This document shows, one piece after another, positions 1-9,737 of a stretch of DNA of 39,760 bases (the stretch's first letter is position 1; each line of letters begins with the position of its first letter). The notes beneath the pieces are model-generated. The model was not told the origin of the DNA, searched no databases, and saw only the letters and a program-made list of their open reading frames with translations. The position numbers were made by a program, and so were the translations under genes. The stretch is from Vibrio cholerae (GTDB lineage: Bacteria; Actinomycetota; Actinomycetes; Actinomycetales; Micrococcaceae), in assembly GCA_009728235.1 (NCBI GenBank), contig WNZI01000030.1, positions 1 to 39,760 of the forward strand, in the 5' to 3' direction.

Positions 1-106
1 GAGGCTGCGAGCCGCACCCCCCGCTTGTCCACATCCCGCCGCCCGCACGGTCGGGACCTCCCGGAGGCGCATACGGTGGCAGCACCAAGGGGGAAAGGCG
101 GAATGC

Positions 107-1597
107 GTGGGCGTCCTGAGAATCGACACCGACCGGTACGGGGAGGCAGCGGACGTGGCGGCGGAGGCCGGTCGCGGCGTGGATCGTGCAGTCCTGTCGA
201 CACATGCCGCGCTGCTCCGGACGTCCGGGATGGCAGGGTGGGACACCATGGGCACCGAGTGGGCCGCCTCGTACGACCCTGTGGCCCGGGAGGTCCTCGA
301 AGCGTGCAACGGCCTGGCGCTCGCCTCGTCCGACACGTCCCGGGCACTGACCTGTTCGGCAGGCAACTACATCAGCGCGGAGCACGTCGCGTCGATGGGA
401 TTGTCCCCGCTCGTCCAGTCGATCGTCCCGGGGTTACTGCCCGGCCCCGGAGTTCCCCTCCTGCCCTCCGCGAGTGCAGCCGACCCCGGGTGGCCTCCAC
501 CGGGGTGGGACATCGTGGCCGGCATCGCAGGCGTGGTCTGGCCTGCAGGGGATCCGGCGCTCCTGCGTGCAGCGGGAACCACCTGGGACGCACTGGCGAC
601 GGACATCGAGGCGAGTATCACCCCGTTCGATCGCGCTCGAATCGTCGTGGAGGGTCTGCTGGCCGATGATCTGCGGTTGTTCCGCGAGCGGACCGCCGCC
701 CTGCAGTCGTCGGGCGCCCTGATCGCGTGCGCGGCGAGAGATCTCGCGACCGGATGCTCCCGGCTTGCCGCGGCCGTCGAAGCAGCCCACCAGGAACTGA
801 CGGACGAGGTTCAGGCCTTCGCCGTCGAGTGTGCAACCCTGGCCGGCGTCGGCGTCGCACTGAGCTTCGTCACCCTCGGGGGGTCCGCCGCGATCACGTC
901 GCTCGTCGGTGCGGCTCGCACCGCCCAGATGATCGCCAGGGTGCACCAGGTGCTGGCGAGGCTTCTGGTCCTCGCCCGGAGCGTCTCGGCTCTGGCTGTC
1001 CGTCTGCCCGGAGCGGCTCGTCTCACAGCCGGACTGCAACCGCTCGCCGGAACAGTGGGCACTGTCCTACGCTCGGTGCGTGCCGTCGGCCGCGCAGCTC
1101 CCGGCGGGGCGCCGATGCTTCCTGGTGGACTGTCCTTCCTCGCACCCGCGGTCCGCATCGTCCGGCCGCTCGGCTCCGCGGGCATCAGGGCCCTGGACTC
1201 CCGAGCGGTGTCGGTGGCGCTGTCCAACCCGGCCGCCCTCGCCCGGGAGCACCTGTCCTGGCAGGTCCGCCGCCGTCTGCTCGGTACGGGCAGTGTCAGG
1301 GGCGGCACGAGCGACCAGGTGCTGGCGATGCTCAGGAACGCCGGTCTCGGTAGCTCGCCCGCCGTCCCAGCGATGGAATCGGCGCTGAGGATCAAGGGCC
1401 GCGTCGAGACGGCGGCGGGGCTGACTGCGCTCCCTTCGTCGCTGCGGAAACGCTACGCCCCCGGGCCGGTGCCGGGACTGGAGCCACAGGTCCGGGGACC
1501 CGGTCGGCTCACAGCGGTGCAGGTATCTCCTGTGCCTGGTCCCACGGCCGAGTCCACCCGAGCCCGTCGAACATCGCATCCAGCAGCATCGCCGTGA
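107..1597 (+). CDS. WXG/ESX-like N-terminal domain protein, function unknown
   Basis: The reading frame starts at GTG 107 behind AAGGGGGAAAGGCGGA and gives 496 residues. The first ~100 residues resemble the helical WXG100/ESX-type module: a GMAGWD segment near residue 42, then a WAASYDP segment and an NYISAEH segment near residue 90. Such modules mark substrates of type VII secretion or polymorphic toxins. The middle (roughly 240-330) is a chain of Ala/Leu/Val-rich helices with one probable membrane-seeking stretch. The C-terminus is Arg/Pro/Gly-rich and I recognise no toxin domain. No immunity gene or secretion gene is visible beside it, although the left flank is cut by the window. Its last 89 bases overlap the convergent Nudix gene. 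The coding call is firm; the family assignment is by pattern only. Confidence 0.6.
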   Translation: MGVLRIDTDRYGEAADVAAEAGRGVDRAVLSTHAALLRTSGMAGWDTMGTEWAASYDPVAREVLEACNGLALASSDTSRALTCSAGNYISAEHVASMGLSPLVQSIVPGLLPGPGVPLLPSASAADPGWPPPGWDIVAGIAGVVWPAGDPALLRAAGTTWDALATDIEASITPFDRARIVVEGLLADDLRLFRERTAALQSSGALIACAARDLATGCSRLAAAVEAAHQELTDEVQAFAVECATLAGVGVALSFVTLGGSAAITSLVGAARTAQMIARVHQVLARLLVLARSVSALAVRLPGAARLTAGLQPLAGTVGTVLRSVRAVGRAAPGGAPMLPGGLSFLAPAVRIVRPLGSAGIRALDSRAVSVALSNPAALAREHLSWQVRRRLLGTGSVRGGTSDQVLAMLRNAGLGSSPAVPAMESALRIKGRVETAAGLTALPSSLRKRYAPGPVPGLEPQVRGPGRLTAVQVSPVPGPTAESTRARRTSHPAASP

Positions 1598-2195
1598 AAC
1601 CCCAGATCGTTGCGTCGGGGGTGAGGAAAGCCGGCGTTCGACTGACGAACCCGTCCCGGCGGAGGACGGCCGTCCTCCGCCGGGTCGCATCGAGGAGCGT
1701 GCTCACGGGACACCGGAAGACCACCTCGCATTCCGCGGTGTCGACCGCGTGCACCGGAGACTGCTCGGCCCACCAGCCGAGCACGGGCGTGACCATGAAA
1801 TTGCTGACCGGAAGACCCACTTCCGGTAGCAGTCCCAGAATCTCGACTCCGCCCGTGAGGAGCCCCGTCTCCTCCCGGGCCTCCCGCAGGGCAGCTGCCG
1901 CCTCGTCCTCGTCCCCTTCGTCGATGGCACCGCCGGGAAAGGCGACCTGCCCCGGATGGTGCGCAAGGGTACTCGCGCGCATGACGAACAGAAGGTCGAG
2001 GTCGTCGCGATGGAGGGCGTTCCGGCCTCGGTCCGCAGGCGTGGCCTCCCGTGCGCCGAAGAGGATGAGTACCGCTGCCCGGCGGCTCCTCGCGGGATCC
2101 AGGGTGGCGAACTGCCAGCCGTCGGGCCGGAGCAGCGAGGAGTCGGTTTCCGCCATGCTGGTGAGCCAGGAGATCAGTTCCCCGTGAGCGGTCAC
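1509..2195 (-). CDS. Nudix hydrolase, CoA pyrophosphatase type
   Basis: This 228-residue protein carries a Nudix box in which G89 is followed by REAREETGLL at 104-113. Just before it is the CoA-type signature: LL, then R73, L77, H80, G82 and FPGG at 86-89. The one-residue-longer Nudix box is normal for the CoA diphosphatase group (NudL/NUDT7-8 like). The expected reaction is hydrolysis of CoA or acyl-CoA to 3',5'-ADP and phosphopantetheine, needing Mg or Mn. The start used is GTG 2195; an internal ATG at residue 14 is an alternative. It lies just downstream of nth on the same strand. In M. tuberculosis the corresponding Nudix gene sits between marP and nth, but here marP is 19 kb away. Confidence 0.85.
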   Translation of the reverse strand: MTAHGELISWLTSMAETDSSLLRPDGWQFATLDPARSRRAAVLILFGAREATPADRGRNALHRDDLDLLFVMRASTLAHHPGQVAFPGGAIDEGDEDEAAAALREAREETGLLTGGVEILGLLPEVGLPVSNFMVTPVLGWWAEQSPVHAVDTAECEVVFRCPVSTLLDATRRRTAVLRRDGFVSRTPAFLTPDATIWGFTAMLLDAMFDGLGWTRPWDQAQEIPAPL

Positions 2196-2237
2196 AGCAG
2201 GTCCGCCCCGACGAGTCCGATCGGCGCGCGGGAGGAC

Positions 2238-3041
2238 CTAGGCACCCAGACCGTGCCCGGCCTCGCGCAGTTCGGCCCTGGTGCGGCCGGCGCGCATCAG
2301 GTCCAACAGATCCTCGCGGCCTGGGGCCAGTTCGTACTTCAGCAGCTTCGCGGCCTTCATCGGGTCCGTCTCACCCTCGCCGTAGGAGGGACAGAGCGCG
2401 GCGACCGGGCACACTCCGCAGGCCGGTTTCTTGGCATGGCAGATCCTGCGTCCGTGGAAGACCACCCGATGGGAGAGCATCGTCCAGTCCTTGCGATCGA
2501 AGAGGGCTCCGACCTCGAGCTCCACCTTGACCGGGTCCTCCGACGACGTCCAGCGGAACCGGCGCGACAACCGCCCGAAGTGCGTGTCGACAGTGATACC
2601 GGGTGCGCCGAAGGCATTGCCCAGGACGACGTTGGCCGTCTTGCGACCCACGCCCGGAAGGGTCACGAGGTCCTCGAGCCGGTCGGGCACCTCGCCGTCG
2701 AACTCGTCGACCAGTCGTCGGGACAGCGCGAGCAGGCTGTTGGCCTTCGCCCGATAGAAGCCGGTGGGACGGATGATCTCCTGCAGTTCGAGTTCCTGGG
2801 CCTCCGAGAGGGCGCGGGCATCGGGGTACCGTTCGAACAGCGCGGGCGTGGTCAGGTTCACCCTCACGTCCGTGGTCTGAGCCGAGAGGACAGTTGCCAC
2901 CAGGAGCTCGAAGGCATTGCGGAAGTCGAGTTCGGCGACGGCGTAGGGGTAGGTCTCCCCCAGGATCCTGTTGATCTTCCGGGCCCTGCGCTTGAGTGCG
3001 ACAGGGGACTCCTCCTGCGTCTTCGCTGTCCGTCCTGCCAC
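2238..3041 (-). CDS. nth: endonuclease III, DNA glycosylase/AP lyase
   Basis: Base-excision repair enzyme that removes oxidised pyrimidines and cleaves the abasic site. The helix-hairpin-helix [12 protein letters not shown] carries the catalytic Lys (134) and VDTHFGR carries the catalytic Asp (152). Four cysteines spaced C-x6-C-x2-C-x5-C (201, 208, 211, 217) form the [4Fe-4S] site. I place the start at GTG 3041 because GGAAGGAAA lies 8 nt before it; an in-frame GTG at 3077 would add 12 residues but has only a weak ribosome binding site. The length of 267 residues is slightly longer than E. coli Nth because of a charged C-terminal tail. It is co-directional with the membrane protein upstream and the Nudix gene downstream. 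Confidence 0.95.
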   Translation of the reverse strand: MAGRTAKTQEESPVALKRRARKINRILGETYPYAVAELDFRNAFELLVATVLSAQTTDVRVNLTTPALFERYPDARALSEAQELELQEIIRPTGFYRAKANSLLALSRRLVDEFDGEVPDRLEDLVTLPGVGRKTANVVLGNAFGAPGITVDTHFGRLSRRFRWTSSEDPVKVELEVGALFDRKDWTMLSHRVVFHGRRICHAKKPACGVCPVAALCPSYGEGETDPMKAAKLLKYELAPGREDLLDLMRAGRTRAELREAGHGLGA

Positions 3042-3101
3042 GATCGTGTTTCCTTCCGGCGGTACCTCGGGATCCACTGGACCCCAGTGGCGGGTGTTCG
3101 C

Positions 3102-4346
3102 TCAGTCCCGCGGAGCGCGTTCGATGTTGCGCAGGTCCCGCAGGATGCCGACGGCTCCGGTGCGCTTGTCCTGGACGAGGAACTCCTGGCCGCGGTCGGA
3201 GATGCCGACCTCCCAGTCCCCCGGTTGGAGCGTGAAGATCTCACGACCCGTCTGCTCGTCGAACACGGGACGGGGAGAACCGACGGCGAACCAGAACGCC
3301 TCCACGACCGGCTCCTCCTCCGCGGAACGGGTCGCGGTGATCGGTTCCTGTCGACTCCGCTCGGGGGACTGGATGCTGGCGGTGTGCTCGCGTGTGGGGT
3401 CGTCCTGCACGACGTCGTGGACGCGGGTCTCCTGCGCAGCGGCGGGAGCGGAGTGCGAGGAGACCGCGTCCGGTGTCCCCGCTGCGGCAGGTCCGGCCCC
3501 GTCCGACCCGACAGGCGATCCGGTGCTGACCGCGCTCGCTCCGGTCGACGCGGCGCCGGCTGCAGGTGATGCCCCGGACGGCTCGTCGGCAACGGCCCCC
3601 CGGGATGCCTCGCGCTCGAGCCCGGACTGGCCCGAGGTTGCAGGGCCCGCACCGACGACGCCGGCACCGCCTGCTCCGTACAGGCCGGCCCCATTCTGAC
3701 GAACGGCTGCGGCAGCCGGGTTCACGCGGGAGTGCTCGGTTTGGCGGGAGCTCTCGGGTCCGGAGACCGGCACGGTGTTCGGGTCGGACACCGGTTTCGC
3801 CGGCTTCGATGGCCTCGGTCGAGCGGCCGTCATGGGTCGCGCGACGGGGTGCGCCGGCACCTCCGGACGGTCCGCGAAATCATTCCTGATCGTGGGAAGG
3901 AACGGACCCGCGACGGTTCCGGCGAGCATGGCCAGCGAACCGATCAGCGCCACCAGCGGCCCGACCTGGAAGGCCGTGACGGTCTGCAGGAAGAAGAAGG
4001 TTCCTGCCAGCACCGCCGTGACGGACGCGAACTGGTCGACCGACAGGGAACCCACTCGTAGACCGGCGCTGCCCAGGCGCCGCCCGGCGAGCAGCGCGAG
4101 CGCGATGATCGGCAGAAGGATCCCGATACCGACGAAGAACAGGGAGGCACTGCTCCAGAAGGTGGTGTACTGGACCCTGCCATCCACGAAGGGCAGCAGG
4201 GTCCCGATGAAGACGAGCGCCACTCCCCCGCCGAACACGAGTTCCCGCAGGGTGAACGGGCCGAGGACAGCTTCGCTCGGGCCGGGGGTACCGTCCGCCG
4301 TCGCTGGATCACCGGTGCTGCGCTGTCCTTCGGATGCTTCGATCAT
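3102..4346 (-). CDS. four-helix membrane protein with long disordered linker
   Basis: I recognise no functional family. The 414 residues divide into three parts. Residues ~30-150 hold about four hydrophobic helices. Residues ~160-330 form a Pro/Ala/Ser/Gly-rich, low-complexity linker. The last ~75 residues form a compact folded tail with FWFAVGSPRPVFDE and PGDWEVGISDRGQEFLV, which looks like a small beta-rich cytoplasmic domain. The start is ATG 4346. It stands between acs (divergent) and nth (downstream, same strand, 60 nt gap). A TAGGGT -10-like box lies about 70 nt upstream on the minus strand (4414-4419). Confidence 0.75.
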   Translation of the reverse strand: MIEASEGQRSTGDPATADGTPGPSEAVLGPFTLRELVFGGGVALVFIGTLLPFVDGRVQYTTFWSSASLFFVGIGILLPIIALALLAGRRLGSAGLRVGSLSVDQFASVTAVLAGTFFFLQTVTAFQVGPLVALIGSLAMLAGTVAGPFLPTIRNDFADRPEVPAHPVARPMTAARPRPSKPAKPVSDPNTVPVSGPESSRQTEHSRVNPAAAAVRQNGAGLYGAGGAGVVGAGPATSGQSGLEREASRGAVADEPSGASPAAGAASTGASAVSTGSPVGSDGAGPAAAGTPDAVSSHSAPAAAQETRVHDVVQDDPTREHTASIQSPERSRQEPITATRSAEEEPVVEAFWFAVGSPRPVFDEQTGREIFTLQPGDWEVGISDRGQEFLVQDKRTGAVGILRDLRNIERAPRD

Positions 4347-4630
4347 GTGGTACTCCCGTTCCTAGCCCTGGTCACCGGCGGCCATCGACCGCCGGCATCG
4401 GTTCCCTCCGTCCACCCTAGCCACCGGTCGGTCCCTTCTCCACCAGAACGGCCGCCGCCGGAGAAAGCCGCTCACCGCAGAATCGCCGCACCTCGGCTTG
4501 GTCCTGTGACGCGGGGCACATGGTGGCCGGAGAAATCGATAGTGTTTCCCTGGAGCACGTGGTGGTGCGGCGAACCGGCGTACCGCCCTGCGTCCCGAAC
4601 GTCACCGATCACGCCACAAAGGGGTAGACC
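4347..4630. promoter_or_regulatory. divergent promoter region, membrane protein gene / acs
   Basis: Non-coding gap of 284 bases. Leftward, TAGGGT at 4419-4414 is a plausible -10 for the membrane protein gene. Rightward, GATAGT at 4538-4543 is a plausible acs -10, preceded by a Crp-like site (entered separately). AAAGGGG just upstream of 4631 is the acs ribosome binding site. No open reading frame or strong terminator hairpin was seen. Confidence 0.4.
4505..4520 (+). promoter_or_regulatory. Crp/GlxR-like site upstream of acs
   Basis: TGTGACGCGGGGCACA matches the Crp consensus TGTGA-N6-TCACA in nine of ten defined positions. Its centre is about 38 bases before the start expected from the GATAGT -10 box, close to the position used by class II Crp activators. 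The window encodes a Crp-family protein at 22257-22934, which could be its ligand. Binding is inferred. Confidence 0.5.
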
Positions 4631-6589
<1,959 letters not shown>

Positions 6590-6608
6590 CGGTTCGTCCG
6601 TCGTATGC

Positions 6609-6640
6609 GAGAAGGCCCCCGCTCCTGCGGGGGCCTTCTC
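6609..6640. terminator. bidirectional terminator, acs / ohr
   Basis: A perfect 14-bp stem beginning GAGAAGGCCCCCGC closes on the 4-base loop TCCT. It sits between the convergent ends of acs and ohr and can serve both. Confidence 0.85.
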
Positions 6641-6659
6641 AGTGTCCGCCCGGGGATTG

Positions 6660-7082
6660 TCAGCCGATGGTGGCGTCGACCGTGACCTCGATGTTGCCGC
6701 GCGTGGCGTTCGAGTACGGGCACACCTGGTGCGCCTGCTCCACGAGCGTATTCGCCGTCTCCTGGTCCACTCCGCCGATCTCGGCGTGCAGGGCGACGGC
6801 GAGCTGGAATGCGCCGCCATCCACGGGGTTGATGCTGACCTCCGCGGTGACCGCCGTGTCACTGATCTTCGCCTTGCTGCGGCTCGCCACCAGCTTCAGA
6901 GCGCTGTGGAAGCAGGCTGCGTAGCCGACGGCGAAGAGCTGCTCGGGGTTGGTGGCACCACCGGCACCGCCCATCTCCTTCGGGACCGCGAGGTCGACGA
7001 CGAGCTGGCCGTCGTCGGTCCGTGCCTCACCGTTGCGTCCGTCGCCGGTCGCCGTCGCTACTGCCGTGTAGAGCGCACTCAT
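6660..7082 (-). CDS. ohr: organic hydroperoxide resistance protein, OsmC/Ohr family
   Basis: Thiol peroxidase reducing organic hydroperoxides, usually recycled by dihydrolipoamide. The 140 residues match the family length. The two catalytic cysteines are C57 in GYAACFHSAL and C121 in VCPYSNATRGN; R21 and E47 are where Ohr proteins have their active-site Arg and Glu. The CPYSNATRGN signature favours Ohr over OsmC. The start is ATG 7082. It is divergent from a TetR-family gene and they share a palindromic promoter region, whereas classical ohr genes are controlled by the MarR-type OhrR. Confidence 0.95.
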   Translation of the reverse strand: MSALYTAVATATGDGRNGEARTDDGQLVVDLAVPKEMGGAGGATNPEQLFAVGYAACFHSALKLVASRSKAKISDTAVTAEVSINPVDGGAFQLAVALHAEIGGVDQETANTLVEQAHQVCPYSNATRGNIEVTVDATIG

Positions 7083-7126
7083 GGTCGATCCTTCCGTCGT
7101 GGGGCGTGGATGACACCCGCTCTTGG

Positions 7127-7146
7127 TAGACTAACTAGTAACTCTA
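7127..7146. promoter_or_regulatory. candidate TetR operator in ohr-tetR gap
   Basis: A 20-base imperfect palindrome centred on ACTAGT, with 16 of 20 bases symmetric and outer arms TAGA/TCTA. It lies 45 bases from both start codons, between divergent ohr and the TetR gene. The AT-rich character stands out from the surrounding sequence. Assignment to the neighbouring TetR protein is inferred. Confidence 0.6.
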
Positions 7147-7191
7147 CTGGGAGCCAAATCCCGCCTCTCCGCAGCTGACCGACAATGGAGC

Positions 7192-7776
7192 ATGATGAAC
7201 GCCCTACCACCCGTCCGCGACCGGATCCTGGCGTCGGCGACGCACCTCTTCGCGACGACCAGTATCCGTGCGGTGAGTGCGGACAAGGTGATCGCCGACG
7301 CCGGCACGACCAAGGTGACGTTCTATCGGCATTTCCCGTCCAAGGACCACCTCGTCGTGGCCTACCTCGATGACCAGCTCGACCAGCTGAAGGAGGCCGT
7401 CGACCAGGAGCGGATGGCGGGCCAGGACTCCTGCACGGTCCTGCTGCAGCTCGCTGCAGCGAACGGTCGGGCGGCGTGCCGCCCGGGCTTCCGGGGATGC
7501 TCGTTCATCAACGCAGCCGCCGAGTATCCGGCCGACGGCCATATCGTCCGGTCCGCCGTCGAGCGCTACCGAACCTGGCTGCACGACGTCGTGACCGACC
7601 TGCTGACCGACCTCGGGACCGACCGGCCCGGCGTCATCGCGGACCAGCTGATCATGCTGCGTGACGGCGCCATGGTGCACGGCTTTATGGGCGACCCGAC
7701 GACGGTGACGGACTCCCTCGTCATCGCCGGACGCGCGATCGTCGCCGCGCATACCCGCACACCGCATCCGGCCTGA
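7192..7776 (+). CDS. TetR-family regulator, probable ohr repressor
   Basis: The 194 residues begin with a TetR DNA-binding domain: ILASATHLFA at 12-21 and a helix-turn-helix whose recognition helix includes TTKVTFYRHFPSKDHL at 39-54. The C-terminal ligand domain contains two cysteines in GRAACRPGFRGCSFI (near 96-105), a position that could sense oxidants, though this is speculation. The start is at tandem ATG codons (7192). It is divergent from ohr over a shared palindrome, so autoregulation and control of ohr are the simplest reading. Confidence 0.85.
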   Translation: MMNALPPVRDRILASATHLFATTSIRAVSADKVIADAGTTKVTFYRHFPSKDHLVVAYLDDQLDQLKEAVDQERMAGQDSCTVLLQLAAANGRAACRPGFRGCSFINAAAEYPADGHIVRSAVERYRTWLHDVVTDLLTDLGTDRPGVIADQLIMLRDGAMVHGFMGDPTTVTDSLVIAGRAIVAAHTRTPHPA

Positions 7777-7863
7777 GGGCGACGCCGGACGGGCCGGGCG
7801 CGAGCGGTGTGATGTTCGTCGTGAAACATGGCCCGGACGTCGCGGCAGGAGGAGGATTTCAGC

Positions 7864-9189
7864 GTGTCCACAACCGTGCAGCAGACCCCCTCCACGAATC
7901 CGCGTATGGCCCGCCGCGTCGCCGGAGCCTCCTTCGTCGGAACCGCCCTCGAGTCCTATGACTTCTACGTGTTCGGCACGGCTGCCGCGCTCATCTTCAA
8001 CACCGTGTTCTTCACCGAGCAGGATCCGCTGGCCGGGACACTGTCCGCCTTTCTGGTCTTCGCCATGGGCTTCGTCGCCCGGCCGCTGGGAGCCATCCTC
8101 TTCGGGCACCTCGGCGACCGGATCGGCCGGAAGCGGACCCTCATCTGGACCATCACCCTGATGGGAGTGGCGACCGGCACCGTGGGCCTGCTGCCCGACT
8201 ACAACACCATCGGCGTCTGGGCTCCGATCATCCTCACAGTCCTCCGGCTCCTGCAGGGACTGTCCCTCGGTGGCGAGTGGGGCGGCTCCATCCTCATCGC
8301 CACCGAGCATGCGGAGCCCCGCAAGCGTGCCCTGTACGCCTCGATCCCGCAGCTGGGATCCCCGGTCGGCACGATGCTCATCTCCGCCATCTTCCTGGCA
8401 CTCGCCGTCCTGGCCCCTGACGTCATGACCACCTGGGGCTGGCGTATCCCGTTCCTGCTCGCCTTCCCGTTCCTCGCCGTCGCGATCTACCTGCGCCTCG
8501 CGATCGACGAGACCCCCGTCTTCAGGGAGGCCAGCCGGACGCACACGCTCCCCCGGGTCCCCTTCCTGGAGGTCCTGGCATCCCAGCCCGTCGCGATCGT
8601 CGTCGCCATCGGTTCCGCGGTGCTCGGGATCGGGTCCTACTTCCTGATGGTCACCTACACCCAGGCGTACGGTACCGGGACGCTCGGGCTGTCCCAGGCG
8701 ACCGTGCTGAACGCCGCCCTCGTGGGCTCCCTGCTTCAACTGGTCACCATCCCCGCCTTCGGGTACCTCGCCATGCGCATCGGGTCGGCGAAGGTGGTCG
8801 CCGGCGGCGCCCTCGGGACGGCACTGATCGCCTTCCCGCTGTACTGGGTCATCAGCATCGCCACCGAGCCGGTGTACATCGCGGCCATCATCCTCGGCGG
8901 CATCCTGCCGACAGCCAGCTGGGCCGCCCTCGGCGGGCTGATGGCGGACATCTTCAAGCCGGCGACGGCGTTCACCGCGTTGTCCTTCGCCTACAGCATC
9001 GCTGCCATCATCGCCGGCTTCGCGCCGTCGATCACGCAGCAGTTCGGTATCGCGACCGGCGGGGCCTGGTGGCATCCCGGCGTCGTCCTCGCCGCCATGA
9101 GCCTGATCACCGTGGCCGGCGCGCTCGGCGCGGTACGCCTGCGGTCCCGTGAAGCGGATCCGATGGCGCCGGGCACGAGTGCGGCATAG
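7864..9189 (+). CDS. MHS-family MFS transporter, shikimate/metabolite:proton symporter-like
   Basis: I use GTG 7864 because GGAGGAGG stands 8 bases before it; a longer frame from 7828 lacks this. The product is 441 residues with about 12 membrane helices. The MFS motif GHLGDRIGRKR is at 81-91 and the MHS-type QGLSLGGEWGG at 131-141, as in ShiA, ProP and KgtP relatives. The substrate cannot be read directly. The next gene, 7 bases downstream, is a dehydroquinase, which suggests shikimate, quinate or a related ring acid. A terminator hairpin closes the two-gene unit. Confidence 0.88.
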   Translation: MSTTVQQTPSTNPRMARRVAGASFVGTALESYDFYVFGTAAALIFNTVFFTEQDPLAGTLSAFLVFAMGFVARPLGAILFGHLGDRIGRKRTLIWTITLMGVATGTVGLLPDYNTIGVWAPIILTVLRLLQGLSLGGEWGGSILIATEHAEPRKRALYASIPQLGSPVGTMLISAIFLALAVLAPDVMTTWGWRIPFLLAFPFLAVAIYLRLAIDETPVFREASRTHTLPRVPFLEVLASQPVAIVVAIGSAVLGIGSYFLMVTYTQAYGTGTLGLSQATVLNAALVGSLLQLVTIPAFGYLAMRIGSAKVVAGGALGTALIAFPLYWVISIATEPVYIAAIILGGILPTASWAALGGLMADIFKPATAFTALSFAYSIAAIIAGFAPSITQQFGIATGGAWWHPGVVLAAMSLITVAGALGAVRLRSREADPMAPGTSAA

Positions 9190-9196
9190 TTAGGGC

Positions 9197-9682
9197 ATGA
9201 CCCCGGCGCGCACCCCCAGCATCCTCGTGATCAACGGACCGAACCTGAACCTGCTCGGCAGCCGGGAACCGGCCGTGTACGGCACGGCGACGCTCGACGA
9301 CGTCGTCCGCCTCGCGTCGGACACGGCCGCCGAACGCGGATGTACCGCCACCGCGATGCAGTCCAACCACGAGGGATCGATCATCGACGCGATCCATGCC
9401 GCCCCCGGGACCTCGGACGGGATCGTCATCAACGCCGGAGCCTTCACGCACACCTCGATCGCCATCCGAGACGCGCTTGCCGGCGTCGGCCTGCCGGTCG
9501 TGGAGGTCCACATCAGCAACGTCCACCGGCGTGAGGAATTCCGGCACCACTCCTATATCTCGGGCGTCGCGGATGCCGTGATCGTCGGCGCTGGTATCGA
9601 CGGCTACCGTCTGGCAGTCGACCACCTGGCCGCGCGTCTGACCGCTGCGGGTGCAGAAGGCTCATCGTTCCCGAAAAGTTAG
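9197..9682 (+). CDS. aroQ: 3-dehydroquinate dehydratase, type II
   Basis: Interconverts 3-dehydroquinate and 3-dehydroshikimate, in aromatic biosynthesis or quinate breakdown. The 161 residues carry the full type II signature: [17 protein letters not shown] (13-29) with catalytic R23 and Y28, [10 protein letters not shown] (55-64), [17 protein letters not shown] (78-94), and [18 protein letters not shown] with H105 and R112. The start ATG 9197 is 7 bases after the transporter stop, so the two are probably co-transcribed. This pairing, away from other aro genes, fits an uptake and catabolic role or a second copy; biosynthesis is not excluded. Confidence 0.95.
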   Translation: MTPARTPSILVINGPNLNLLGSREPAVYGTATLDDVVRLASDTAAERGCTATAMQSNHEGSIIDAIHAAPGTSDGIVINAGAFTHTSIAIRDALAGVGLPVVEVHISNVHRREEFRHHSYISGVADAVIVGAGIDGYRLAVDHLAARLTAAGAEGSSFPKS

Positions 9683-9688
9683 CCGGGC

Positions 9689-9707
9689 CGCCGCCCGGTG
9701 GGCGGCG
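9689..9707 (+). terminator. terminator after aroQ
   Basis: A perfect 8-bp stem, CGCCGCCC with GGGCGGCG, on the loop GGT, seven bases after the aroQ stop codon. No T-run follows, as is common in high-GC genomes. Confidence 0.6.
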
Positions 9708-9737
9708 AACCCCCGCCCGGTAGGGCACGATGGTGCT

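Noticed and set aside
1-106. A short frame from base 25 opposite the start of the first gene
   Set aside because: It overlaps the ESX-like gene in another frame and is Arg/Gly-rich shadow sequence. Bases 1-106 show only the ribosome binding site of the gene at 107.
1956-3569. A 537-residue plus-strand frame across nth and the Nudix gene
   Set aside because: It runs antisense through three well-supported genes and has no recognisable domain.
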